A stretch of DNA of 8,096 nt from an uncultured Sphingomonadaceae bacterium (GCA_938003725.1 CALKXX010000156.1:1-8096); one strand, 5' to 3'; positions 1-6,595 are shown, numbered from the stretch's first letter. Program-made: numbers and translations. The notes: a model not told the origin generated them from the sequence alone.

Positions 1-521
1 TTGTGGATCAGCAGGGGGCGGCCGCGTAGCTTTCTATCCGAAACTATGCCGCAATGGGCAAGTTTTCCGCCAATAATGCTAGTGACTAAATCGCCTGGAA
101 GCCAATCTTTGGGGTTTTTTGAAAACGGTTCGACCGCACCCTGCCGTTTGAAAAATGTCCGCATGTTCGGCACGCGGCGATGATCTATATTGCGATCCGT
201 CGTTTTCAGGCCCCAGATTTTTGGATATGCCGAAAAGGCTTTCTTCATATCGAGGTGGATGAGCTTTTGGAGATCAAGATCCAAGCCATCGCGATAGGCG
301 CGAATGATGACATCGGTGCAGGCCCCCGATTTGCGGGGGAAGTCGCCATTTGGATAACCCAGACCATGATAGGCCTGGCTATAGACGGTGGTGACACCGA
401 CCTGACTGCGAGCCGCTTTGACGAGGCGCGTCGCTCGGTTGGCACCCTGTGCGGCCAAGGGAGCTGGCAATAGAAGGCTGACACTTGCTGCAACGATTAG
501 TTGTCTTCGGGACATTGTCAT
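1..521 (-). CDS. DUF1287-family exported protein (3' end outside window)
   Basis: This is an open reading frame of 173 complete codons that runs off the left edge without a stop. Residues 1-24 look like a signal peptide: S-R-R at 4-6, a hydrophobic stretch at 8-18, then PLAA before Q25. The twin arginine is Tat-like but could equally be Sec. The mature part carries hallmarks I associate with DUF1287 (the E. coli YijF type): YPNGD at 56-60, ACTDVIIRAYR at 67-77, NIDHRRVPN at 111-119, PGDLV at 142-146 and HCGIVSD at 156-162. The last bases read L-I-H plus AA, fitting the family's IHN motif. Cys68 and His156 are placed like the Cys/His pair of NlpC/P60-type papain-fold enzymes, so a cell-wall hydrolase role is possible but is inference. 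ATG at 521 or 515 could be the start; neither has a clear Shine-Dalgarno. It is divergent from radA. Confidence 0.85.
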   Translation of the reverse strand, partial: MTMSRRQLIVAASVSLLLPAPLAAQGANRATRLVKAARSQVGVTTVYSQAYHGLGYPNGDFPRKSGACTDVIIRAYRDGLDLDLQKLIHLDMKKAFSAYPKIWGLKTTDRNIDHRRVPNMRTFFKRQGAVEPFSKNPKDWLPGDLVTSIIGGKLAHCGIVSDRKLRGRPLLIH

Positions 522-558
522 ATCAAAAACATGAGCTTAACCGTGTGAATTTGGAATG

Positions 559-587
559 AACAAAAGACTAGTGTTCTTTGTTTGTTC
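559..587 (+). promoter_or_regulatory. Candidate LexA (SOS) box upstream of radA
   Basis: The gap between the DUF1287 gene and radA contains GTTC at 573-576 and GTTC at 584-587 with exactly seven bases between them. This is the direct-repeat form known for alphaproteobacterial LexA operators (GTTC-N7-GTTC), and the T-rich spacer is typical. It ends 15 bases before the radA start, where a bound repressor would block transcription. The first GTTC is also the right arm of an imperfect dyad (559-568 with 573-582, 8 of 10 positions paired). No convincing -35/-10 pair stands out. The site lies in a divergent promoter region, so it could act on either gene. The match is seen; the function is inferred. 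Confidence 0.6.
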
Positions 588-591
588 TGCT

Positions 592-596
592 AGAGA
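592..596 (+). promoter_or_regulatory. Ribosome binding site fixing the radA start at 603
   Basis: AGAGA lies six bases before the ATG at 603. The upstream ATG at 597 would directly abut this site with no spacer, so 603 is the better start. It gives the usual RadA opening MAKSKKKYVCQNC. Confidence 0.6.
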
Positions 597-602
597 ATGT
601 TG

Positions 603-1967
603 ATGGCCAAATCAAAGAAAAAATATGTGTGTCAAAATTGTGGTTCTATCGCCCACCGCTGGGAGGGGCAGTGCGGCGATTGCCAGGAATGGAATACGCT
701 GGTCGAGGAGGCGGGAGATACGGTCTTTGCGGCGAAACATAATTTGCAGAGCGGGGGCCGGGAGGTTCGGCTTGTTGGCCTCGACAGCGAAATCGCGCTG
801 CCCGACCGCCGGAAAACCGGGATAGATGAATTTGACCGTGCGGTAGGCGGTGGGCTGGTGGCCGGTTCGGCAACTTTGATGGGCGGCGATCCCGGTATTG
901 GGAAGTCCACATTATTGCTGCAAGTTTCGGCAAAATTGGCGGACGCCGGATTGTCGGTCGCCTATATTTCTGGCGAAGAGGCAGCGGATCAGGTGAGGCT
1001 CCGGGCACGCCGGTTAGGATTGGGCAAGGCCCCGGTGAAACTGGCGGCTGCCACTTCGGTGCGTGATATCCTAACGACATTGGGGCGGGATGCGCCAGAT
1101 TTTGTGGTGATTGATTCCATTCAAACCATGCACAGCGATTTAATTGAAGGCGCGCCCGGAACGGTCAGTCAGGTGCGGGCATCGGCACAGGAAATTATCA
1201 AATTTGCCAAAGAACATGGCACCATGGTGATGTTGGTCGGCCATGTCACAAAGGACGGAAATATCGCCGGCCCGCGCGTATTGGAGCATATGGTCGATAC
1301 GGTGATGAGCTTCGAGGGTGAACGAAGTCATCAATATCGCATATTAAGAGCGATCAAAAATCGCTTTGGCGGCACTGACGAAATCGGGGTGTTTGCGATG
1401 GAAGAGAAAGGGCTGAGCGAGGTTCAGAATCCTTCCGCTCTGTTCCTCACCGACCGCAATGAAGAAGTGACTGGCGCGACCGTCTTTCCGGCGCTGGAAG
1501 GCACCCGTCCCGTGCTGGTGGAAATTCAGGCGCTGACAGTTCGGTTGGCAAGCGGAGCAACGCCCCGGCGGTCGGTGGTGGGATGGGATAGTTCTCGGTT
1601 GGCGATGATTTTAGCAGTGTTAGAGGCGCGATGCGGATTGAGTTTTTCGGGTGCGGAAGTCTATTTGAATGTGGCCGGTGGTTATCGATTGACTGATCCG
1701 GCGGCCGATCTCGCCGTGGCTGCCGCTCTGATCTCCGCCCATGCAGAGCGCCCAATGCCCAGTGACGCCGTCATTTTCGGTGAAATTGCGTTGTCAGGTG
1801 AAATCCGCGCGGTTTCCAATACTCCGTTGCGCCTAAAAGAAGCTTCGAAACTTGGCTTCGACCGGGCGTTGATTCCGTCCTCAGGGGAAAAGGGGGGCGG
1901 AAGCCTAAGGCAATTGCAATTTGCCAAACTCGCCAATCTCGTTGACCATATGCTTGGTCGCGATTAG
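603..1967 (+). CDS. radA: DNA repair protein RadA (Sms)
   Basis: RadA is a cytoplasmic RecA-like ATPase that drives branch migration and processing of recombination intermediates during repair. At 454 residues it has the normal family length. In order: a C4 zinc finger with Cys10, Cys13, Cys24 and Cys27; a Walker A loop GGDPGIGKS at 94-102; a Walker B stretch VVIDS at 168-172; the RadA-specific KNRFG motif at 252-256; and a C-terminal Lon-protease-like domain (about 290-450) containing YLNVAGGYRLTDPAADLA and EIALSGEIRAV. All key motifs are intact. The start at 603 is preferred over an in-frame ATG at 597 because of ribosome-site spacing. It is probably the first gene of a run with cvpA, the Fe-S scaffold gene and the Kef-type antiporter gene. 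A LexA-like box just upstream suggests SOS control. Confidence 0.97.
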   Translation: MAKSKKKYVCQNCGSIAHRWEGQCGDCQEWNTLVEEAGDTVFAAKHNLQSGGREVRLVGLDSEIALPDRRKTGIDEFDRAVGGGLVAGSATLMGGDPGIGKSTLLLQVSAKLADAGLSVAYISGEEAADQVRLRARRLGLGKAPVKLAAATSVRDILTTLGRDAPDFVVIDSIQTMHSDLIEGAPGTVSQVRASAQEIIKFAKEHGTMVMLVGHVTKDGNIAGPRVLEHMVDTVMSFEGERSHQYRILRAIKNRFGGTDEIGVFAMEEKGLSEVQNPSALFLTDRNEEVTGATVFPALEGTRPVLVEIQALTVRLASGATPRRSVVGWDSSRLAMILAVLEARCGLSFSGAEVYLNVAGGYRLTDPAADLAVAAALISAHAERPMPSDAVIFGEIALSGEIRAVSNTPLRLKEASKLGFDRALIPSSGEKGGGSLRQLQFAKLANLVDHMLGRD

Positions 1968-1977
1968 CTAAGGCTAT

Positions 1978-2493
1978 ATGACGACGCTGGATATTTTTGT
2001 TCTGATACTAATGGGTGGAGGAGCCGTTTTGGGCTTTCTTCGCGGGTTTGTGCAGGAGGTGCTGTCCCTCATTGCTTGGGTGCTCATCATTGTCGGCGTG
2101 CGCTTTCTACATGCGCCGGTGACCGATTTTCTAATCTCTCCCATCGGCAATGAAGGCGGCGCATCTGTGCTGGGGTTTGCCGCCATCGTGATTGTGACCT
2201 ATTCTCTGGGCAGGTGGATCGCAAAATCAATCGGCGGAAAATCAAGAAAGTCGATGTTGGGACCGATTGACCGCGTCCTTGGGTTTGGTTTTGGAATGAT
2301 CAAGGGATTGATCGGAGCCACGCTGGCATATCTGCTGATTATACTGGTGTATGATGCCATCTATGGCTCGAAAGAAAAGCGCCCTTCATGGTTGACTGAG
2401 TCCCGTACCTACCCGCTGCTAAATGCCAGCGGCGATGCGATGGCGCAGTTTATTGAAGAGCGTCGAGAGATGTCTGGCCAAGCCGATGAGTGA
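1978..2493 (+). CDS. cvpA: CvpA family inner-membrane protein
   Basis: This is a 171-residue membrane protein of the CvpA/colicin V production family. Four hydrophobic segments are visible at about 4-20, 27-43, 62-80 and 104-126. The family-like stretch GFLRGFVQEVLSLIAW follows the first segment, and GPIDRVLGFGFGMIKGL opens the last. The tail from about 130 is polar and ends in charged residues. The E. coli protein is needed for colicin V production and has been tied to envelope functions; the molecular role is not settled. The gene starts 10 bases after the radA stop, with TAAGG at 1969-1973 four bases before the ATG. Its 3' end overlaps the next gene by eight bases, so co-transcription with both neighbours is likely. 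Confidence 0.9.
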   Translation: MTTLDIFVLILMGGGAVLGFLRGFVQEVLSLIAWVLIIVGVRFLHAPVTDFLISPIGNEGGASVLGFAAIVIVTYSLGRWIAKSIGGKSRKSMLGPIDRVLGFGFGMIKGLIGATLAYLLIILVYDAIYGSKEKRPSWLTESRTYPLLNASGDAMAQFIEERREMSGQADE

Positions 2494-2926
2494 AGCACTT
2501 TATTCACGAGATATTTTGCGGATGGCAGTATCCATCCCGCATCAGCATAGATTGGAAAACCCCGATGCAAGCGCGGAACGCCGATCGCGTACCTGTGGCA
2601 GCTCTGCGATTATCGACGTAAATGTTTCGCCGGCCGGTCTCATCAAAGAGATGGGCATTGAGATTAACGCCTGTGCGCTGGGTCAGGCCTCTGCGGCCAT
2701 TGTTGGCGCGGAGGCGATCGGCAAAACCGTCGATCAGATATCGGACGCCCGTACAAATCTTAGTGGCTATCTGGCCGGAGAGCGTGCAGATTCTGGTGAT
2801 TGGGAAAATATTGATATGTTGGATGTCGCCAAAGACCATAAAGGTCGCCATGCTGCAATATTGTTAACGTTCGATGCTCTTATCGAAGCTTGTGAAATGG
2901 CCATCGCCAAAACGAAAGTAATCTGA
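2486..2926 (+). CDS. IscU/NifU-like Fe-S cluster scaffold protein, third cysteine absent
   Basis: A 146-residue protein with the IscU/SufU/NifU-N fold pattern: an N-terminal helix YSRDILRMA, then SRTCGSS with Cys37, then INACALGQASA with Cys63, then a helical C-terminal part. IscU-type scaffolds bind a nascent cluster through three cysteines plus an Asp next to the first. Here the positions of the first two cysteines are kept, the Asp after Cys-Gly is Ser39, and the third cysteine position aligns with Ala123 in GRHAAILLTFDAL. The adjacent His122 is retained, and another cysteine, Cys136, lies in the last helix. The protein may therefore be a diverged scaffold or carrier, or use other ligands. 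The ATG at 2486 overlaps the cvpA end by eight bases. An in-frame ATG at 2423 lies deep in cvpA and adds residues unlike the family, so I reject it. Confidence 0.85.
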   Translation: MSEALYSRDILRMAVSIPHQHRLENPDASAERRSRTCGSSAIIDVNVSPAGLIKEMGIEINACALGQASAAIVGAEAIGKTVDQISDARTNLSGYLAGERADSGDWENIDMLDVAKDHKGRHAAILLTFDALIEACEMAIAKTKVI

Positions 2927-2929
2927 TTC

Positions 2930-4699
2930 ATGGAAACTGCGGAAGCACATTTAGGCGATGTACTCGTTGGTGGATTCATCATGCTAGGTGCCGCCCTAGT
3001 TTTGGTGCTCGTATTTCGAAAGTTCGGAATTGGTGCAGTTCTAGGCTATCTAATCGCCGGAATATTGATTGGCCCACAGGGTTTTGGCTTGATCAGCGAA
3101 GGCCAAACGATCATGGAGTTTTCAGAGATCGGGATAATCTTGCTACTGTTCATCGTTGGACTGGAATTGGCGCCAGCGCGACTGATGCGCTTGCGACAGG
3201 CGATATTCGGACTTGGGCTCAGTCAGGTCGTGTTGTGCGGAATCGCTCTGTTTCTGATAATCTGGATGGCGACCGACTTTTCGTTCGGTGCCGCGATCGC
3301 GCTTGGTCTACCCTTGGCGCTTTCCTCAACTGCACAGGTATTGCCGATGCTGCAGTCAACCGGACAATTGAAATCACCAACCGGTGAAAAAGCATTTTCT
3401 ATCCTGTTGTTTCAGGACCTTTCCCTCATCCCCTTGTTAACGATCGTGGCTGTATTGTCGCGAGCGCCTGCTGATGCCGGAGGCACCCCGGGATGGCTCA
3501 CGGCCATATACGGAATATTGGCGATTGTCGGTCTCATTCTGGCTGGTCGTTATCTGCTCCAACCGCTGCTGAAACTCATTGGCAGAATCGCCGAACGAGA
3601 GCTCTTCATAGTCGCTGGCCTCGTTGCCGTTTTTGGCGGCGCAGCGTTGATGGAGCTCATTGGATTGTCGCCGGCCCTTGGCGCATTTATTGCCGGTGTC
3701 ATGCTGGCGAACTCGCCGTACCGGCATGAGTTGGAAGCGGATATCGATCCTTTCCGCTCACTTTTGCTGGGGTTCTTCTTCCTCGCGGTGGGGATGATGC
3801 TCGATATTAATGTGATTGCCGAGAACACCGCCTTTGTGTTTGCAGCGGCCGCTATTTTGGTCCTGACCAAAATCTTGATCATTTTTGGATTGGGCAAATT
3901 ATTTGGTATGGCGACTTTTCCGGCATTGGCGATGGGTATGTTGCTTAGTCAGGGAGGAGAATTCGGCTTTGTGCTTTTTGCAGAGGCCGAAAAATCCCTA
4001 TTGATTGACCCCGCTGCGAGCAGTCTATTTGGTGCCGTTGTGACGATATCTATGGCGGCAACACCGTTTTTGATGCTGCTTGCAAACCGCTTTAATGAAA
4101 AGAGCAATTTATGGGATACCCAGTTGGATGATCCTTCTGCAGCCGCGCATGCCTCTGTGATAGTAGTCGGACAGGGGCGTTTCGGACAGACGGTTTCTCA
4201 GATGTTGCTGGGTGCGAAAATCTCTTTGACGTTAATCGATGTCAAGCCTGAACAAATTGATGCGCATCAACAATTTGGCATGAAAGTATTTTACGGTGAC
4301 GGCACTCGTGTCGACCTGCTGCGGCGCGCCGGCGCAGATCAAGCCGACGCGATTGTATTTTGTATCGATGATAAAAGTTTCAACGCGGAGCAGGTGAGAG
4401 CTATCAGGCAATCTTTTCCCAACGCCAATATATTGGTGCGGGTTTACGACCGTCTACAACTGCTCGAACTGAAAGGGACTGGCGTTGTTGGAATGAAGCG
4501 TGAATTGTTCGAGTCTGCGATTTACCTGGCGCGTCAAACCATGCAGTCTATCGACGTTGACCAAGACCTTGTTGAAGAGGCGGACCGTGAGTTCCGTGAT
4601 CGTGATTGTGAACGTCTGGAAGCGCAAATGAAAGCGGGCGGCGATATGTTCGCAGGATCGGAATTGAGGTTGAGTCCTGAAAACCCTATGAAATCGTGA
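2930..4699 (+). CDS. Kef-type monovalent cation:proton antiporter (CPA2 family)
   Basis: A 589-residue inner-membrane transporter of KefB/KefC architecture. Residues of about 10-395 form a multi-pass Na+/H+ exchanger domain with LFQDLSLIP (Asp163) in the transport core and the Kef signature RHELEADIDPF (Glu269, Asp271) before GFFFLAVGMMLD. A cytosolic TrkA-N/KTN Rossmann domain follows, with its nucleotide loop GQGRFG at 414-419 and DGTRVDLLRRAGADQADAIV after it. The C-terminus is charged and helical. E. coli Kef systems export K+ and acidify the cytoplasm under electrophile stress, gated by glutathione adducts and NAD(H). The fold fits, but ion and glutathione specificity cannot be read here. 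No KefF/KefG-like partner lies in the window. The start follows the scaffold gene stop by three bases. KefB, KefC and YbaL types are not separated by my reading, so I give no symbol. Confidence 0.9.
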   Translation: METAEAHLGDVLVGGFIMLGAALVLVLVFRKFGIGAVLGYLIAGILIGPQGFGLISEGQTIMEFSEIGIILLLFIVGLELAPARLMRLRQAIFGLGLSQVVLCGIALFLIIWMATDFSFGAAIALGLPLALSSTAQVLPMLQSTGQLKSPTGEKAFSILLFQDLSLIPLLTIVAVLSRAPADAGGTPGWLTAIYGILAIVGLILAGRYLLQPLLKLIGRIAERELFIVAGLVAVFGGAALMELIGLSPALGAFIAGVMLANSPYRHELEADIDPFRSLLLGFFFLAVGMMLDINVIAENTAFVFAAAAILVLTKILIIFGLGKLFGMATFPALAMGMLLSQGGEFGFVLFAEAEKSLLIDPAASSLFGAVVTISMAATPFLMLLANRFNEKSNLWDTQLDDPSAAAHASVIVVGQGRFGQTVSQMLLGAKISLTLIDVKPEQIDAHQQFGMKVFYGDGTRVDLLRRAGADQADAIVFCIDDKSFNAEQVRAIRQSFPNANILVRVYDRLQLLELKGTGVVGMKRELFESAIYLARQTMQSIDVDQDLVEEADREFRDRDCERLEAQMKAGGDMFAGSELRLSPENPMKS

Positions 4700-4704
4700 C
4701 TTTG

Positions 4705-5805
4705 CTATTGAGCTTGATCGAGAAAATTGGCGACATCGGTCAAATCGACATCGTCGGCCAAAAAAGTTTTTCCAACGCCATTTGCGAGCAGAAACGGTAA
4801 CGTACCTGACGCCATTTTCTTGTCATGCATCATGTGCTCGACCAAGTTTTGACCGGCGGCATATACTGAGGCGGTGGCAAGGCTATTGGGTAGATTTACA
4901 GCTTTCAGGTGGTCCGAAACACGCCGCGCCTCATCGGCATCGCAATGACCACGTCTGACGGAATATTGAAATGCGAGAGCCATTCCCGCTGCAACCGCTT
5001 CCCCGTGGACGAGTTTATCAGAATAACCGGTTTCTGCTTCCAGAGCATGACCAAAAGTGTGGCCCAAGTTTAGCAGTGCCCGGCGACCGCTTAGTTCTTT
5101 TTCATCTTCGCCAACAATCTTTGCTTTAGCTGTTACGCTTTCAATTATGGCATGGCTCAACGCATCCGGATCACGGGCCAACAAGCGTGCGCCATTTTTT
5201 TCACACCAACTAAAAAATGGCGCATTGTCGATCAAACCATATTTGATCACTTCTGCGTAACCAGCGCGCAATTCCCGGTCCGGTAAGCTGTTTAAAACCA
5301 ACGGGTCTATCAGCACGAACGTTGGCTGATTGAAGCTGCCGATCAGGTTCTTCCCGGCCTTGCTATTGATCGCTGTTTTTCCGCCGACGCTACTGTCGAC
5401 CTGCGCGAGTAGGCTTGTCGGAATCTGAAGAAAATGGCAGCCACGCTTTAATATCGCGGCAGCAAAGCCAGTCAGGTCACCGACCACACCGCCGCCAAAT
5501 GCGACCAAAGTGTCTGACCGTTCAACTCCGTGCGCCAAAAGCCAATCGGTCAATTTTTCCAAAAACAACCAGCTTTTTGATTTTTCCCCCGGCGGAAGAA
5601 TGAATCGCTCTATATTATATCCCGAACGTTCCAATTGGTTGGTAAGTTGATTCAAATGGTTGGCCGCAACATTCTCATCAGTGATGATAAAAAGGCGCTG
5701 GTTTTTTGCATAAGGTTCCAAATGCCTCGCCGCATCGGCAAGTGCCCCTGGCTTGACCAAAATATCATATCCGCGGTCGGAAAGATCAACAGATATTATG
5801 GTCAT
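4705..5805 (-). CDS. aroB: 3-dehydroquinate synthase
   Basis: AroB converts DAHP to 3-dehydroquinate, step two of the shikimate pathway, in the cytoplasm, using NAD+ and a divalent metal. The 366-residue length is typical. Visible motifs are the NAD-binding FGGGVVGDLTGFAAA (103-117), IPTSLLAQVDSSVGGKTAIN (128-147), and the metal ligands Glu185 in YAEVIKYG, His249 in GHTFGHALE and His267 in LVHGEAVAAGM. Nothing is missing. The start codon overlaps the aroK stop as ATGA, implying translational coupling. The 3' end faces the Kef-type gene with five bases between the stop codons, and no terminator hairpin is visible there. A perfect 13-bp inverted repeat lies within the coding sequence for about residues 194-206. 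Confidence 0.98.
   Translation of the reverse strand: MTIISVDLSDRGYDILVKPGALADAARHLEPYAKNQRLFIITDENVAANHLNQLTNQLERSGYNIERFILPPGEKSKSWLFLEKLTDWLLAHGVERSDTLVAFGGGVVGDLTGFAAAILKRGCHFLQIPTSLLAQVDSSVGGKTAINSKAGKNLIGSFNQPTFVLIDPLVLNSLPDRELRAGYAEVIKYGLIDNAPFFSWCEKNGARLLARDPDALSHAIIESVTAKAKIVGEDEKELSGRRALLNLGHTFGHALEAETGYSDKLVHGEAVAAGMALAFQYSVRRGHCDADEARRVSDHLKAVNLPNSLATASVYAAGQNLVEHMMHDKKMASGTLPFLLANGVGKTFLADDVDLTDVANFLDQAQ
5188..5224. repeat. Perfect 13-bp inverted repeat inside aroB
   Basis: TGCGCCATTTTTT at 5188-5200 is matched exactly by its reverse complement at 5212-5224, with an 11-base spacer. In aroB mRNA it would form a hairpin with a six-pair A/U half next to the loop and a GC-rich base. 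It encodes a normal-looking AroB segment (APFF...KNGA), so it may be a coding coincidence. It is not an intrinsic terminator, because the T run lies inside the stem rather than after it. Confidence 0.85.
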
Positions 5806-6365
5806 GTAGCTAGCGATTTCATGATATTATTGACGGTCAACTCATGCGGCGAATCATTGCCGGTAATGTGTATATGGGCTTGCGCGTAAACTGGATTTCG
5901 CTTTGCCGCCAAAGCCTTTAATATCTCAGCTGGATCTCCCTTTTTTAGCAGCGGTCTGGTATCGCGCCGCGACACCCGCTTCACCAATATGTCGAGGTCC
6001 GCATCGAGCCAGATGGCCGTTGCTTCTGCCAAAATTAAGGCGCGTGTTTGGTCGTTCATAAACGCACCGCCGCCGGTTGCGATTACGCGCCGACCTTCTT
6101 CCAACAAACGAGAGATTACGCGGCGCTCGCCATCGCGAAAATAATCTTCGCCAAAACGATCAAATATCTCCTGCACGCTTAACCCGGCGGCTTTTTCAAT
6201 TTCTTCATCAGCATCCACAAAAGGCATTCCAAGTTTCTTGGCAAGTCTGCGCCCAACAGTTGTTTTTCCCACGCCCATTAAACCGATCAAAACCAACGGT
6301 TTGTCGATATGCGGATCATATTCCGCATTAGTTTGATCAAAAGGGTCTTTCATGTTTTTGTCCAT
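5802..6365 (-). CDS. aroK: Shikimate kinase
   Basis: AroK phosphorylates shikimate with ATP, step five of the shikimate pathway. The fold is the NMP-kinase type: P-loop GLMGVGKT at 28-35, shikimate-binding Asp51/Asp53 in VDADEEIE, FRDGER with Arg77, GGGAF at 98-102, the lid RRDTRPLL with Arg137, and Arg156 in KRNPVY. At 187 residues it is slightly longer than usual because of an N-terminal extension of about 20 polar residues. Two starts are possible: ATG at 6365, with no visible ribosome site, or ATG at 6353, with GGA seven bases upstream, giving 183 residues. The stop overlaps the aroB start by four bases, so the two genes form an operon. The AroK and AroL names cannot be separated here; aroK is conventional next to aroB. 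Confidence 0.97.
   Translation of the reverse strand: MDKNMKDPFDQTNAEYDPHIDKPLVLIGLMGVGKTTVGRRLAKKLGMPFVDADEEIEKAAGLSVQEIFDRFGEDYFRDGERRVISRLLEEGRRVIATGGGAFMNDQTRALILAEATAIWLDADLDILVKRVSRRDTRPLLKKGDPAEILKALAAKRNPVYAQAHIHITGNDSPHELTVNNIMKSLAT
6361..6363 (-). promoter_or_regulatory. Possible ribosome binding site favouring the downstream aroK start
   Basis: GGA, read on the minus strand, lies seven bases before the in-frame ATG at 6353-6351, whereas the outer ATG at 6365 is preceded by a purine-poor GCCCCA. This favours translation from Met5. The motif is short, so this is only suggestive. Confidence 0.3.
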
Positions 6366-6375
6366 TGGGGCAAAG

Positions 6376-6403
6376 GCTATACATAGGATGGCATAGAGTG
6401 CAA
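6376..6403 (-). promoter_or_regulatory. Weak candidate promoter for aroK-aroB
   Basis: On the minus strand, TTGCAC (6403-6398) is followed after 16 bases by TATAGC (6381-6376). Both are partial matches to housekeeping -35/-10 boxes. Transcription would then begin a few bases from the outer aroK ATG, which again fits use of the inner start at 6353. The -35 overlaps the 6391-6414 dyad, so a protein bound there could control it. This is a pattern match only. Confidence 0.25.
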
Positions 6404-6414
6404 AATCTCTATGC
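6391..6414. promoter_or_regulatory. 8-bp dyad in the aroK / small membrane gene divergent gap
   Basis: GCATAGAG (6391-6398) and CTCTATGC (6407-6414) are perfect reverse complements around eight bases. The dyad sits midway between two divergent genes, a usual place for an operator. No T run follows on either strand, so it does not look like a terminator. Which regulator would bind is unknown. Confidence 0.45.
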
Positions 6415-6426
6415 GTTTTGAAAACG
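6414..6426. promoter_or_regulatory. 13-base palindrome abutting the dyad
   Basis: CGTTTT-G-AAAACG is a perfect 6-bp inverted repeat around one central base, starting on the last base of the neighbouring dyad. It could be a second half of an operator region. It is short and AT-rich, so chance is quite possible. Confidence 0.3.
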
Positions 6427-6457
6427 TTATTTGGTTAAGAGAAAGATCAAAATACCG

Positions 6458-6592
6458 ATGTCGCGTAGTCTGTTTCTGTCGATTGTGTTTTTGGTGATTG
6501 TCATCGCAGCAATGTTCTTTCTCGCATCGATCGATGTGGAACAGGATCCCACTCCGGTTGAAAAGCCCGTCATTGGCGGTGAATTGGGTTAA
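6458..6592 (+). CDS. 44-residue single-pass membrane protein, unnamed
   Basis: The small frame runs from ATG 6458 to TAA 6590-6592. The product starts MSRSLF, has one strongly hydrophobic helix at about residues 5-23 (all of L, I, V, F, A, M, S), then an acidic and proline-containing tail (IDVEQDPTPVEKPV, ending GGELG). The basic N-terminus predicts N-in, so the tail would face the periplasm. It could also be an uncleaved signal anchor. A purine-rich AAGAGAAAG lies at 6437-6445, about 12 bases before the ATG, a little far for a ribosome site. An in-frame TTG at 6431 is an alternative start but has no site. The next gene begins three bases after the stop, so the two are very likely co-expressed. 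I do not recognise a named family, and the function is unknown. Confidence 0.75.
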   Translation: MSRSLFLSIVFLVIVIAAMFFLASIDVEQDPTPVEKPVIGGELG

Positions 6593-6595
6593 TAT

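Noticed and set aside
597..602. Upstream ATG as radA start
   Set aside because: The AGAGA ribosome site would directly abut it, and the family opening (MAK...CQNC) begins at 603.
646..1080. 144-codon minus-strand open frame opposite radA
   Set aside because: It is antisense to a strongly conserved coding region; its product is Pro/Arg/Ser-rich with no recognisable motif.
2423..2485. Longer N-terminus for the Fe-S scaffold gene
   Set aside because: It lies inside cvpA in another frame, and the residues it adds do not look like the IscU N-terminus. The ATG at 2486 gives a natural start.
2504..2851. 115-codon minus-strand open frame opposite the Fe-S scaffold gene
   Set aside because: The plus strand has clear family motifs there; the antisense product has none.
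6391..6426. Dyads read as an intrinsic terminator
   Set aside because: No T run follows the stem on either strand, and the region lies between the 5' ends of divergent genes, where no terminator is needed.
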